Source: Stenotrophomonas_A sp002429615 (GTDB lineage Bacteria > Pseudomonadota > Gammaproteobacteria > Xanthomonadales > Xanthomonadaceae). From it: a DNA stretch of 22,948 nucleotides. A program made the translations under genes and the position numbers. Each line of letters opens with the position of its first letter. The stretch's first letter is position 1. The stretch spans positions 1-22,948 of the forward strand of contig DALZZL010000049.1 in assembly GCA_031987425.1 (NCBI GenBank), read 5' to 3'. This document shows positions 1-6,451 of this stretch, piece after piece. A model generated the notes under the pieces. That model did not search any database, was not told where the DNA came from, and saw only the letters and a list, made by a program, of their open reading frames with translations.

Positions 1-556
1 CGCCCCACGCCACCTGCCACGGCACCAGCACGCCGATCGCCACCGCCAGCGCCGCCAGCAACAGCGCCGCCGGCGGATGGATCCACGCCGCCGCCGCGAT
101 GCCCGCCACGCCGATGCCCATCAGCGCCAGCAACGGCGCCAACGCACGCACCACCAGGCCATCGACTTCCGCGATGTCGGACATCAACCGCGCCATCAGA
201 TCGCCGATGCGGCTGGCGCCCAGTCGCGCGGGCGCCAGCGGCAACGCGCGACGGAAGAACCACACCCGCAGATCGCGCGCGATGCGCAGCGTCGCATCAT
301 GGCCCACCAGCTTTTCCGCATAGCGCGAGGCAATGCGCAGCAGGGTCAGCCCACGCACGCCCGCCGAAGGCGAGAAGAAATTGAAATCCGCCGCCAGGCC
401 CGCCGCCAGCGCCGTGGCCACCAGGAAGCCGCCGGACAACGACAGCAGACCGACACCGGCCACCATCGTCACCCACACCAGGAACGCACACAGCAGCAGC
501 CGCGCGCGATGGCGCCGGAAGATCGACCACAGGCCGTCGGGATCACGTGCGCTCAT
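1..556 (-). CDS. cydC: CydC, thiol reductant ABC exporter subunit (N-terminal part only)
   Basis: This is the start of CydC, which runs off the left edge after about 185 residues. CydC pairs with CydD in an inner-membrane ABC exporter of glutathione and cysteine that is needed to assemble cytochrome bd. The visible protein starts MSARDPDGLWSIFRRHR. A hydrophobic membrane segment (LLLCAFLVWVTMVAGVGLL) follows, then the conserved stretch around LRIASRYAEKLVGHDATLR and RIGDLMARLMSDIAEVD, typical of the type-I exporter membrane domain in CydC. The ATP-binding domain lies outside the window. Its ATG overlaps the cydD stop codon as ATGA (553-556), which indicates translational coupling. The identification rests on these motifs and on linkage to cydD and cydABX. 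Confidence 0.9.
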   Translation of the reverse strand, partial: MSARDPDGLWSIFRRHRARLLLCAFLVWVTMVAGVGLLSLSGGFLVATALAAGLAADFNFFSPSAGVRGLTLLRIASRYAEKLVGHDATLRIARDLRVWFFRRALPLAPARLGASRIGDLMARLMSDIAEVDGLVVRALAPLLALMGIGVAGIAAAAWIHPPAALLLAALAVAIGVLVPWQVAWG

Positions 557-2268
557 GCCGGTTCCTCCACCGCCACGCCGCGCGCGGGCAACGCGACCAC
601 CGTATCGGCCCAGGTCTGCACCGCCGCGCTGTGCGTGGCCACGATCACCGCGCGCTCGCGTGCGAATGCGCCCAGCGCATCCAGCAGGTCCGCCTCGGTA
701 TCCGGGTCGAGGAAGGCGGTCGGTTCGTCCAGCAGCAACAGGTCCGGCTCGCGCAGCAGCAGCCGCGCCAGCGCGATGCGCCGCCCCTCACCGCCGGACA
801 GGCCGAAGCCACGCTCGCCGATCACGGTATCCAGGCCCTGCGGCAGGCGCGCGGCGAAGCGCATCACCTGCGCCGCCTCGGCCACCGCCTGCAGGCGCTG
901 CGTGCTGGCGGTGGGCGCGGCCAGGCGCAGGTTGTCGGCGATGCTGCCGTGGAAGAGATACGGCCGCTGCCCCGCATAGCCCACGCGCAGGCCCGGACGC
1001 TGCACGATGCGACCGGCCTGCGGCGGCAACCAGCCGGCCAGCGCCTCCAGCACCGTGCTCTTGCCGCTGCCGCTGGCACCAACCAGCGCCAGGCGGCGAC
1101 CCGGCGCGATGTCCAGCGACAGGTCGGTCACCACGTCGCTGCCCGCCCCCTGCGGCCGCAGGCGCAGATGCCGCGCCGCCAACAACGGCCCGCGGGCCTC
1201 GGCCGGCTCCAGTTCGCGTGCGGCGGCTTCGGCCGCCCCCCCGGACGCCGGCACCGGCGCCGGCCCCAGCAGGCGGTCGACCTCGCTGATCGCCGCCAGC
1301 GCATTGGCCCGATCGTGATAATGCGCGGCCAGGCGCCGCAGCGGCCCATAGAACTCCGGTGCCAGCATCAGGCAGAACACGCCGATGCCGAGGCTGCCGG
1401 CGCCATGGCCGCCGAGCATGCCGAGGTACCCCAGGCCCAGGTACAGCGCGACCATCGCCACGCTGGCCGAGGCAAAGAACTCCAGCACCGTCGAGGACAG
1501 GAAGGCGATCCGCAGCACCCTCAAGGTGCGCACGCGCACGCCTTCGGCGGCGGCCTGGATGCCGGCCAGCTCGGCCTCGCCGCGGCCGTACAGGCGCAGC
1601 AGGCCCAGCCCCTTGAGGCGATCGGCGAAATGCCCGCCCATCCGCGCCAGCGACTGCAGCTGATGGCGGCCGGCGGCTTCGGCGCCCCAGCCGACCAGCA
1701 TCATGAATACGGGGATCAGCGGCGCGGTGCAGACCAGGATGACCCCGACCACCGGCTCCAGCGGAAAGATCGCCAGCAGGATCGCCAGCGGCACCACCGC
1801 CACTTCGACCCGCGCCTGCAGGTAGCCGGTGTAATAGCCCTCCAGCGCCTCGCCATGCGCCAGCAGCAGTTCGCCCAGCTCGCCACTGCGTTGCCCGCGC
1901 AGCCACAACGGACCGCGCGCCATCAGCTGCCGGTACACGCCCGCGCGCAGGCTGCGGCGCGCGACATCGGCCACCGCGCCAGCGGCGTGCTGGGCCCAAC
2001 TGGACAACAGCAGACGCGCCAGCAGCACCGTGGCCAATGCGGCGAACGGCGCCAGCAGCCCGGCCAACGGGCGCTGGGCGATGAAGACCGACTGCACCAG
2101 CCAGGCGATCAGCCCGGCCTGGGCAATGACCCCGATGCCGGACAACGCCACCGCGAAGGCGGCCACACGCTGCTGGCCGCGGGCCTCGCCGGCGAGTTCG
2201 GCCAGGCGCGCGGTGCGCTGGCGGCGGAGCTGGGGGGTGTCGGCGGGAAGCGGGCTGTCGGCGTCCAA
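553..2268 (-). CDS. cydD: CydD, thiol reductant ABC exporter subunit
   Basis: This is the partner of CydC in the cysteine/glutathione exporter that cytochrome bd assembly requires. It has an N-terminal six-helix membrane domain and a C-terminal nucleotide-binding domain. The latter shows Walker A GASGSGKST (about 1053-1082), signature LSGGEGRRIALARLLL and Walker B LLLLDEPTAFLDPDT. The reading frame is open back to an ATG at 2379. I prefer a TTG start at 2268, giving 571 residues. The 37-residue extension from the ATG is Arg/Pro/Ala-rich and unlike a CydD N-terminus. The ATG overlaps the FNR-type operator at 2379-2392, so a transcript activated from that site would begin downstream of it. A GAGAG sequence precedes the TTG. 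It is coupled to cydC by an ATGA overlap and diverges from cydABX. Function is near certain; the start is not. Confidence 0.9.
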   Translation of the reverse strand: MDADSPLPADTPQLRRQRTARLAELAGEARGQQRVAAFAVALSGIGVIAQAGLIAWLVQSVFIAQRPLAGLLAPFAALATVLLARLLLSSWAQHAAGAVADVARRSLRAGVYRQLMARGPLWLRGQRSGELGELLLAHGEALEGYYTGYLQARVEVAVVPLAILLAIFPLEPVVGVILVCTAPLIPVFMMLVGWGAEAAGRHQLQSLARMGGHFADRLKGLGLLRLYGRGEAELAGIQAAAEGVRVRTLRVLRIAFLSSTVLEFFASASVAMVALYLGLGYLGMLGGHGAGSLGIGVFCLMLAPEFYGPLRRLAAHYHDRANALAAISEVDRLLGPAPVPASGGAAEAAARELEPAEARGPLLAARHLRLRPQGAGSDVVTDLSLDIAPGRRLALVGASGSGKSTVLEALAGWLPPQAGRIVQRPGLRVGYAGQRPYLFHGSIADNLRLAAPTASTQRLQAVAEAAQVMRFAARLPQGLDTVIGERGFGLSGGEGRRIALARLLLREPDLLLLDEPTAFLDPDTEADLLDALGAFARERAVIVATHSAAVQTWADTVVALPARGVAVEEPA

Positions 2269-2378
2269 TGCGCTCTCGGCGGACTCTCGGCGGGGAACCC
2301 CGATTGTATGCGGCGCGTGGCGCGCGGCAGCGGGGAAGTGGGGGCCTAGAAGAATCCTCGCAGCGACCGCTTGCCGCA

Positions 2379-2392
2379 TTGATCTGAATCAA
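2379..2392. promoter_or_regulatory. FNR/Anr-type operator between cydD and cydA
   Basis: TTGAT-CTGA-ATCAA is an exact match to the FNR/Anr consensus TTGAT-N4-ATCAA, and is fully symmetrical outside its 4-base centre. It lies between divergent cydDC and cydABX, where oxygen-dependent control is well known in proteobacteria. A class II site is centred near -41.5, which would place the cydA start near 2427 and the cydD start near 2344. The hexamers at those spacings are GATCAT (2416-2421, plus) and GATTCT (2356-2351, minus), both weak -10 candidates. The match is seen directly; the regulator and both start points are inferred. Confidence 0.8.
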
Positions 2393-2415
2393 CGCCGAGC
2401 GCACCATCCACAGCG

Positions 2416-2421
2416 GATCAT
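2416..2421 (+). promoter_or_regulatory. candidate -10 element of cydABX
   Basis: GATCAT matches four of six bases of the sigma-70 -10 consensus. It sits at the distance expected for a promoter activated by FNR bound at -41.5 (operator centre 2385.5). No good -35 hexamer is needed in that arrangement. This is a weak call based on spacing. Confidence 0.35.
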
Positions 2422-2458
2422 TCGCCCAGCTCCCAACCGTCCAAAGGACGCCAAAGCC

Positions 2459-4051
2459 ATGATCGACATGACAGTCGTCGACCTGTCACGGCTACAGTTC
2501 GCGCTGACCGTGATGTACCACTTCATCTTCGTACCCCTCACCCTCGGACTCTCCTTCATGATCGCGATCATGGAGAGCGTCTATGTCATGACCGGCCGCG
2601 AGGTCTGGCGGCGCATGACGATATTCTGGGGCGTGCTGTTCGGCATCAACTTCGCCATGGGTGTCGGTACCGGCATCGTCATGGAGTTCCAGTTCGGCAT
2701 GAACTGGTCGTATTACAGCCACTACGTCGGCGACATCTTCGGCGCACCGCTGGCGATCGAGGGCCTGATGGCCTTCTTCCTGGAGGCCACCTTCATCGGC
2801 CTGTTCTTCTTCGGCTGGGGCCGCCTGTCGCGCGTGCAGCACCTGACGGTGACCTGGCTGATGGCGCTGGGCACCAACCTGTCGGCGCTGTGGATCCTCA
2901 TCGCCAACGGCTGGATGCAGAACCCCACCGGTGCGGTGTTCAATCCGGACACCATGCGCATGGAAGTCGTCGACTTCATGGCGGTGCTGTTCAACCCGGT
3001 GGCGCAGGCCAAGTTCGTGCACACGGTGTCGGCCGGCTACGTGACCGGCGCGGTGTTCGTGATGTCGATCAGCGCGTTCTACCTGCTGCGCGGCAAGCAC
3101 CGCGACGTGGCCCGGCGTTCGTTCGCCGTCGCCGCGGCGTTCGGCCTGCTGTCCTCGCTGTCGGTGGTGGTGCTGGGTGACGAAAGCGGCTATGCCGCCA
3201 ACGAACACCAGAAGATGAAGCTGGCCGCGATTGAGGCGATGTGGGAGACCGAAAAGGCCCCCGCCGACTTCACCGCCTTCGGCATCCCCAACCAGAAGAC
3301 GCAGAGCAACGACTTCGCGATCAAGGTGCCGTACCTGATGGGCCTGATCGCGACGCGCTCGCTCAACCAGCCGATCCCGGGCATCCTGGAGCTGGTCAAG
3401 CGTGCCGAGAACCGCGTGCGCGGCGGCCAGCTTGCCTACGGGGCGCTGGAACGCCTGCGCAAGGACAAGAACGATGTCGAGGCGCGCGAGATGTTCGACC
3501 GCCACTGGCAGGATCTTGGCCATGGCCTGCTGCTGAAGCGTTACCGCGAGGACATCCTCAACGCCACGCCGGAGCAGATCTCGCAGGCGGCGATGGACAC
3601 CGTGCCTACCGTGGCGCCGCTGTTCTGGACCTTCCGCATCATGGCCGCGATCGGCTTCTACCTGATCGCCTTCTTCGCCATCGCGTTCTGGTTCTCCTGC
3701 AAGCACAACTTCGAGGACAAGAAGTGGTTCCTCAAGCTGGCGCTGTGGACGCTGCCGCTGCCCTGGATCGCGATCGAATGCGGTTGGTTCGTCGCCGAGT
3801 ACGGCCGCCAGCCGTGGGCGGTGGAAGGCGTGCTGCCGACGTTCTATGCGGCCTCCGGGCTGGCGCTGCACCAGATCCTGACCACGCTGTTCGGCTTCGT
3901 GCTGCTCTACACCGTGCTGCTGGTCATCGAGATCAAGCTGATGCTCAAGGCGGTCAGGCATGGCCCGGACGACCTGCTGCCCTCGCTGCAGGCGCCGAAG
4001 TCACCCACCGCTCCCCTCAGCACCGAAACGCTCGCCGGCGGCCAGCCGTAA
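2459..4051 (+). CDS. cydA: CydA, cytochrome bd ubiquinol oxidase subunit I
   Basis: This is the haem-bearing subunit of the inner-membrane cytochrome bd oxidase, which oxidises quinol and reduces oxygen to water under low oxygen. The protein has 530 residues. Residues match E. coli CydA with a constant offset of two: His21 (haem b595), His188 and Met395 (haem b558), Glu101 and Glu109 (proton/haem region), Lys254 and Glu259 in the quinol loop, and Glu447 in AEYGRQPW. The loop from GDESGYAANEHQKMK to about residue 385 is long, so this is the L-type (E. coli-like) subfamily. The ATG at 2459 is chosen over the one at 2468 because AAGGA at 2444-2448 is correctly spaced for it. It is followed by cydB after 16 bases and is probably regulated by the FNR-type site upstream. 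Confidence 0.97.
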   Translation: MIDMTVVDLSRLQFALTVMYHFIFVPLTLGLSFMIAIMESVYVMTGREVWRRMTIFWGVLFGINFAMGVGTGIVMEFQFGMNWSYYSHYVGDIFGAPLAIEGLMAFFLEATFIGLFFFGWGRLSRVQHLTVTWLMALGTNLSALWILIANGWMQNPTGAVFNPDTMRMEVVDFMAVLFNPVAQAKFVHTVSAGYVTGAVFVMSISAFYLLRGKHRDVARRSFAVAAAFGLLSSLSVVVLGDESGYAANEHQKMKLAAIEAMWETEKAPADFTAFGIPNQKTQSNDFAIKVPYLMGLIATRSLNQPIPGILELVKRAENRVRGGQLAYGALERLRKDKNDVEAREMFDRHWQDLGHGLLLKRYREDILNATPEQISQAAMDTVPTVAPLFWTFRIMAAIGFYLIAFFAIAFWFSCKHNFEDKKWFLKLALWTLPLPWIAIECGWFVAEYGRQPWAVEGVLPTFYAASGLALHQILTTLFGFVLLYTVLLVIEIKLMLKAVRHGPDDLLPSLQAPKSPTAPLSTETLAGGQP

Positions 4052-4067
4052 GCGCAGGAGACTACTC

Positions 4068-5219
4068 ATGGATTTCGTACTGCTCGACTACACAACGCTG
4101 CGCGTGATCTGGTGGCTGCTGCTTGGCATCCTGCTGATCGGCTTCGCGGTGATGGATGGCTTCGACCTGGGCGTGGGCACGCTGCTGCCCCTGGTCGCCC
4201 GCAACGACGCCGAGCGCCGGCTGGTGGTCAACACCATCGGCCCGGTCTGGGAAGGCAACCAGGTGTGGCTGATCCTGGGTGGCGGCGCGATCTTCGCCGC
4301 CTGGCCGCCGCTGTACGCGGTCAGCTTCTCCGGGTTCTACCTGGCGATGTTCCTGATCCTGTTCGCGCTGATCCTGCGCCCGGTCGGCTTCAAGTACCGT
4401 GGCAAGCTGCCCAGCCAGCGCTGGCGCAACAACTGGGACTGGGCGCTGTTCATCGGCGGCTTCATCCCGGCGCTGATCATGGGCGTGGCGGTGGGCAACG
4501 TGCTGCTCGGCGTGCCCTACCACTTCGACGACAGCATGCGCGTGTTCTACACCGGCAGCTTCTTCGGTCTGCTGATGCCGTTCGCGCTGCTGGCCGGCCT
4601 GCTCAGCGTGACCATGCTGGTGGCGCACGGCGCGGCGATGCTGGTGCTCAAGACCGACGGCCCGGTGGCCGAACGTTCGGCACGCTACGGTGCCCTCTCC
4701 GCGCTGCTGGCCTTCGTGCTGTTCGCACTGGGCGGCGTGTGGGTGGCCTTCGGCCTGCCGGGCTATGAGGTGACCTCGACCCAGGTGACCGATGCGGCGA
4801 GCAACCCGCTGCTGAAGACGGTGGTGGTGGGCGCGAGCGGTGGCTGGTTGCACAACTACCAGACCATGCCGCTGACCCTGCTGGCGCCGCTGGTGGGCCT
4901 GGTCGGCCTGCTCGGCAGCGCGGTACTGCTGAAGGCCCGTCGTGGCGGCCTGGCGTTCATCTCCTCGGGCCTGGCCATCGCCGGCATCATCCTGACCGTG
5001 GGCTTCGCCATCTTCCCGTTCCTGCTGCCCTCCAGCAGCGTGCCGGCGTCGAGCCTGACGGTGTGGGACGGCTCCAGCAGCCACCTGACCCTGTGGATCA
5101 TGCTGCTGGCGACGGTGGTGTTCCTGCCGATCATCCTGGCCTACACCACGTGGGTGTACCGCGTGCTGAAGGGCAAGGTGACCGCGGACGAGATGCAGCA
5201 GAACCCGAACGCTTACTAA
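4068..5219 (+). CDS. cydB: CydB, cytochrome bd ubiquinol oxidase subunit II
   Basis: This is the second large integral-membrane subunit of cytochrome bd. The protein has 383 residues and many hydrophobic segments. Family landmarks are GFAVMDGFDLGVGTL near the N-terminus, NTIGPVWEGNQVWLILGGG, FYLAMFLILFALILRPVGFKYR, WDWALFIGGFIPALIMGVAVGN, and a C-terminal MWD-like VWDGSSSHLTLWIM with YTTWVYRVLKG. Asp33 corresponds to E. coli Asp29. The position equivalent to E. coli Asp58 is Glu62, a conservative change in the WxGNQVW motif. The AGGAG at 4055-4059 supports the ATG at 4068. It lies in an operon with cydA and cydX. Confidence 0.97.
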   Translation: MDFVLLDYTTLRVIWWLLLGILLIGFAVMDGFDLGVGTLLPLVARNDAERRLVVNTIGPVWEGNQVWLILGGGAIFAAWPPLYAVSFSGFYLAMFLILFALILRPVGFKYRGKLPSQRWRNNWDWALFIGGFIPALIMGVAVGNVLLGVPYHFDDSMRVFYTGSFFGLLMPFALLAGLLSVTMLVAHGAAMLVLKTDGPVAERSARYGALSALLAFVLFALGGVWVAFGLPGYEVTSTQVTDAASNPLLKTVVVGASGGWLHNYQTMPLTLLAPLVGLVGLLGSAVLLKARRGGLAFISSGLAIAGIILTVGFAIFPFLLPSSSVPASSLTVWDGSSSHLTLWIMLLATVVFLPIILAYTTWVYRVLKGKVTADEMQQNPNAY

Positions 5220-5226
5220 GCTGACC

Positions 5227-5250
5227 GGGCGCGCCTGGCGCGCCCCTTTT
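5227..5250 (+). terminator. terminator-like hairpin between cydB and cydX
   Basis: GGGCGCGC and GCGCGCCC (5227-5234 and 5238-5245) form an 8-bp all-G/C stem with a CTG loop, followed by C and TTTT. This resembles a weak intrinsic terminator just after the cydB stop. The T-run touches the ribosome-binding AGGAG of cydX. It may attenuate cydX, protect the cydAB mRNA 3' end, or allow partial read-through. The structure is seen in the sequence; the function is inferred. Confidence 0.5.
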
Positions 5251-5262
5251 AGGAGAACAACC

Positions 5263-5370
5263 ATGTGGTATTTCGCCTGGATCCTCGGTACCGGCCTGGC
5301 CTCGCTGGCGGCGGTGCTCAACGGGATGTGGTTCGAGATGCGCGAGCAGGACAGCCGCCGCGGCGAGTGA
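5263..5370 (+). CDS. cydX: CydX, small subunit of cytochrome bd oxidase
   Basis: This is a 35-residue single-span membrane protein that stabilises the haem sites of cytochrome bd. It begins MWYFAWILGTGLA, nearly identical to the E. coli CydX start, and continues with one hydrophobic helix to about residue 22. A short charged tail follows (EMREQDSRRGE), including the Glu25 typical of the family. AGGAGA at 5251-5256 gives a clear ribosome-binding site. It is the last gene of cydABX, separated from cydB by 43 bases that contain a terminator-like hairpin. Confidence 0.93.
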   Translation: MWYFAWILGTGLASLAAVLNGMWFEMREQDSRRGE

Positions 5371-5389
5371 AGTTTTTTCGCACGGATGC

Positions 5390-5418
5390 TTGCCGAGTCC
5401 CGCTGACCTCTGTATCAT
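5390..5418 (+). promoter_or_regulatory. sigma-70 promoter of the tRNA-Pro gene
   Basis: TTGCCG (5390-5395) and TATCAT (5413-5418) are separated by exactly 17 bases, matching four and five consensus positions. The expected start is about 5425, a few bases before the mature tRNA. The segment after the -10 (GCGCGGC) is all G/C, as in stable-RNA promoters under stringent control. Promoter strength and stringent control are inferred. Confidence 0.65.
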
Positions 5419-5430
5419 GCGCGGCTCAGT

Positions 5431-5507
<77 letters not shown>

Positions 5508-5520
5508 ACTGATTCAAAGA

Positions 5521-5554
5521 AAAGCCCGGAAGGCATCCCCTTCCGGGCTTTTTC
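5521..5554 (+). terminator. intrinsic terminator of tRNA-Pro
   Basis: AAAGCCCGGAAGG (5521-5533) pairs with CCTTCCGGGCTTT (5539-5551) in a perfect 13-bp stem with a CATCC loop. The stem runs into a T-rich tail (TTTTTCTTTT). It starts 14 bases after the tRNA CCA end. With A residues on the 5' side it could also work weakly in reverse. Confidence 0.9.
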
Positions 5555-5653
5555 TTTTGGGCGCGCACCGGCGCGCGGCGACGCTTCGAGGACGACATCG
5601 CCCGCGGTTCGCGTTAGGGTCTGAAAGTGGCCCGTCCACGCGAGGAGGGATGC

Positions 5654-6244
5654 ATGAACAGTGATGCCCTGGCCAGCATGATCGCCACGCTGCGTAGCTG
5701 CCGCAGCCGCGCCGACTACCTGGCCGCGATGGCCCGTTGCCGCATCGCGGTGCGCGACATCGCCGCGTTCTGCCAGTACGGCGAGGACGGCTATCGGCGC
5801 AACGCGCTGGACCTCACCGAGGACCATGAACTGGTGGCGATCTGCTGGCGCGACGGCCAGGCCAGCCCGGTGCACAACCACGGCAGTTCGCAATGCTGCG
5901 TGCGGGTGCTGCAGGGCGCGCTGGAGGAATGCCGCTATGTGCGCGCCGACGATGCGCAGGCATCGCTGTGCGAGGCAGGATGGTCACGGCTGGAGCCCAG
6001 CGCGGAGACCGCGTTCGATTCGGCGGAGGATTTCCACCGGCTGACCGGCGTGCATCCGGAGGGGTCGATCTCGCTGCATCTGTATGTGCCGCCGCTGGCG
6101 GATTACGAGACGGTGGAGATGGGTGGCCGACAGGAGGCCGTTCCTGCGGATTCAGATCGAAACAGCGCTTCGCGTTCTTCTTGTGGGAGGGGCTTGAGCC
6201 CCGACGGGCGGAGTCGCACGCTGACGGATCGCGGTCGCGGCTGA
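5654..6244 (+). CDS. cysteine dioxygenase family protein with a repeat-encoded C-terminal tail
   Basis: This is a cupin-fold, non-haem iron thiol dioxygenase of the cysteine dioxygenase type I family, which would oxidise cysteine to cysteine sulfinate in the cytoplasm. The protein has 196 residues. The iron ligands are His74 and His76 (PVHNHGSS) and His128 (FHRL). The second core is Ser140-x-His142-x-Tyr144 (SLHLYVPP). Cys81 sits where mammalian enzymes have Cys93 and Tyr144 matches Tyr157, so a Cys-Tyr thioether is possible. Many bacterial homologues instead carry Gly at the Cys position. AGGAGG at 5643-5648 supports the ATG at 5654. From about residue 168 the frame is encoded by a REP-type repeat, so the last 29 residues are not family sequence. 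Other thiol substrates, such as mercaptopropionate, are possible. Confidence 0.85.
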   Translation: MNSDALASMIATLRSCRSRADYLAAMARCRIAVRDIAAFCQYGEDGYRRNALDLTEDHELVAICWRDGQASPVHNHGSSQCCVRVLQGALEECRYVRADDAQASLCEAGWSRLEPSAETAFDSAEDFHRLTGVHPEGSISLHLYVPPLADYETVEMGGRQEAVPADSDRNSASRSSCGRGLSPDGRSRTLTDRGRG

Positions 6245-6260
6245 AGCCGCTCCTACAAAT
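6156..6260. repeat. REP/REPIN-type element, copy 1
   Basis: This is the first of two direct copies of a 105-bp unit with a period of 110 bp. It has two hairpin arms: GGGGC-TTGA-GCCCC (6189-6202) and GCGGC-TGAA-GCCGC (6237-6250). They are flanked by the inverted ends TTGTGGGAG and CTCCTACAA. This is the layout of a REPIN, two REP sequences in inverted orientation, a non-autonomous element common in Pseudomonas and Xanthomonadaceae. It overlaps the 3' end of the cysteine dioxygenase frame, and the TGA stop (6242-6244) falls in the loop of the second hairpin. Confidence 0.8.
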
Positions 6261-6265
6261 TCAAA

Positions 6266-6370
6266 ATCGAAACGGCGCTTCACGCTCTTCTTATAGGAGG
6301 GGCTTCAGCCCCGACGGACGGAGTCGCACGCTGTCGGATCGCGGTCGCGGCTGAAGCCGCTCCTACAGAT
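6266..6370. repeat. REP/REPIN-type element, copy 2
   Basis: This is the second copy of the 105-bp unit, in the same orientation as copy 1 and differing at about nine positions. The inverted arms are GGGGC-TTCA-GCCCC and GCGGC-TGAA-GCCGC, ending CTCCTACAG. Conservation covers the spacer between the arms and the preceding ATCGAAAC segment. A tandem duplication is therefore more likely than two independent insertions. No transposase gene lies in the window. Confidence 0.8.
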
Positions 6371-6374
6371 AAAC

Positions 6375-6415
6375 AGAAGCGAATAAATAGAAGCAGATAA
6401 ATTGAAGCGAAGAAT
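6375..6415. repeat. three tandem 13-14 bp A-rich repeats
   Basis: AGAAGCGAATAAAT (6375-6388), AGAAGCAGATAAAT (6389-6402) and TGAAGCGAAGAAT (6403-6415) follow each other without a gap. They form an A-rich island in otherwise GC-rich DNA, between the REPIN pair and the terminator of the ester hydrolase gene. No coding function is apparent. Confidence 0.6.
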
Positions 6416-6446
6416 GGGCGCCGCGACCGGTTCGATCGCGGCGCCC
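6416..6446 (-). terminator. hairpin terminator after the ester hydrolase gene
   Basis: GGGCGCCGCGA (6416-6426) and TCGCGGCGCCC (6436-6446) form a perfect 11-bp stem with a 9-base loop, five bases past the minus-strand stop codon. The minus-strand sequence after the stem (ATTCTTCGCTTC) is only moderately T-rich, so termination may be partial. Confidence 0.65.
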
Positions 6447-6451
6447 TCGCC

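Noticed and set aside
547..2349. Open frame of 600 codons on the plus strand
   Set aside because: It lies opposite cydD, whose ATP-binding motifs are unmistakable.
6156..6370. Possible CRISPR-like repeat pair
   Set aside because: There are only two units, with diverged copies, internal hairpins and a 5-base gap. This fits REP/REPIN elements, not CRISPR repeats with spacers.
6156..6370. Insertion sequence remnant
   Set aside because: No transposase coding sequence or target-site duplication is visible. The structure is that of a short non-autonomous REP element.
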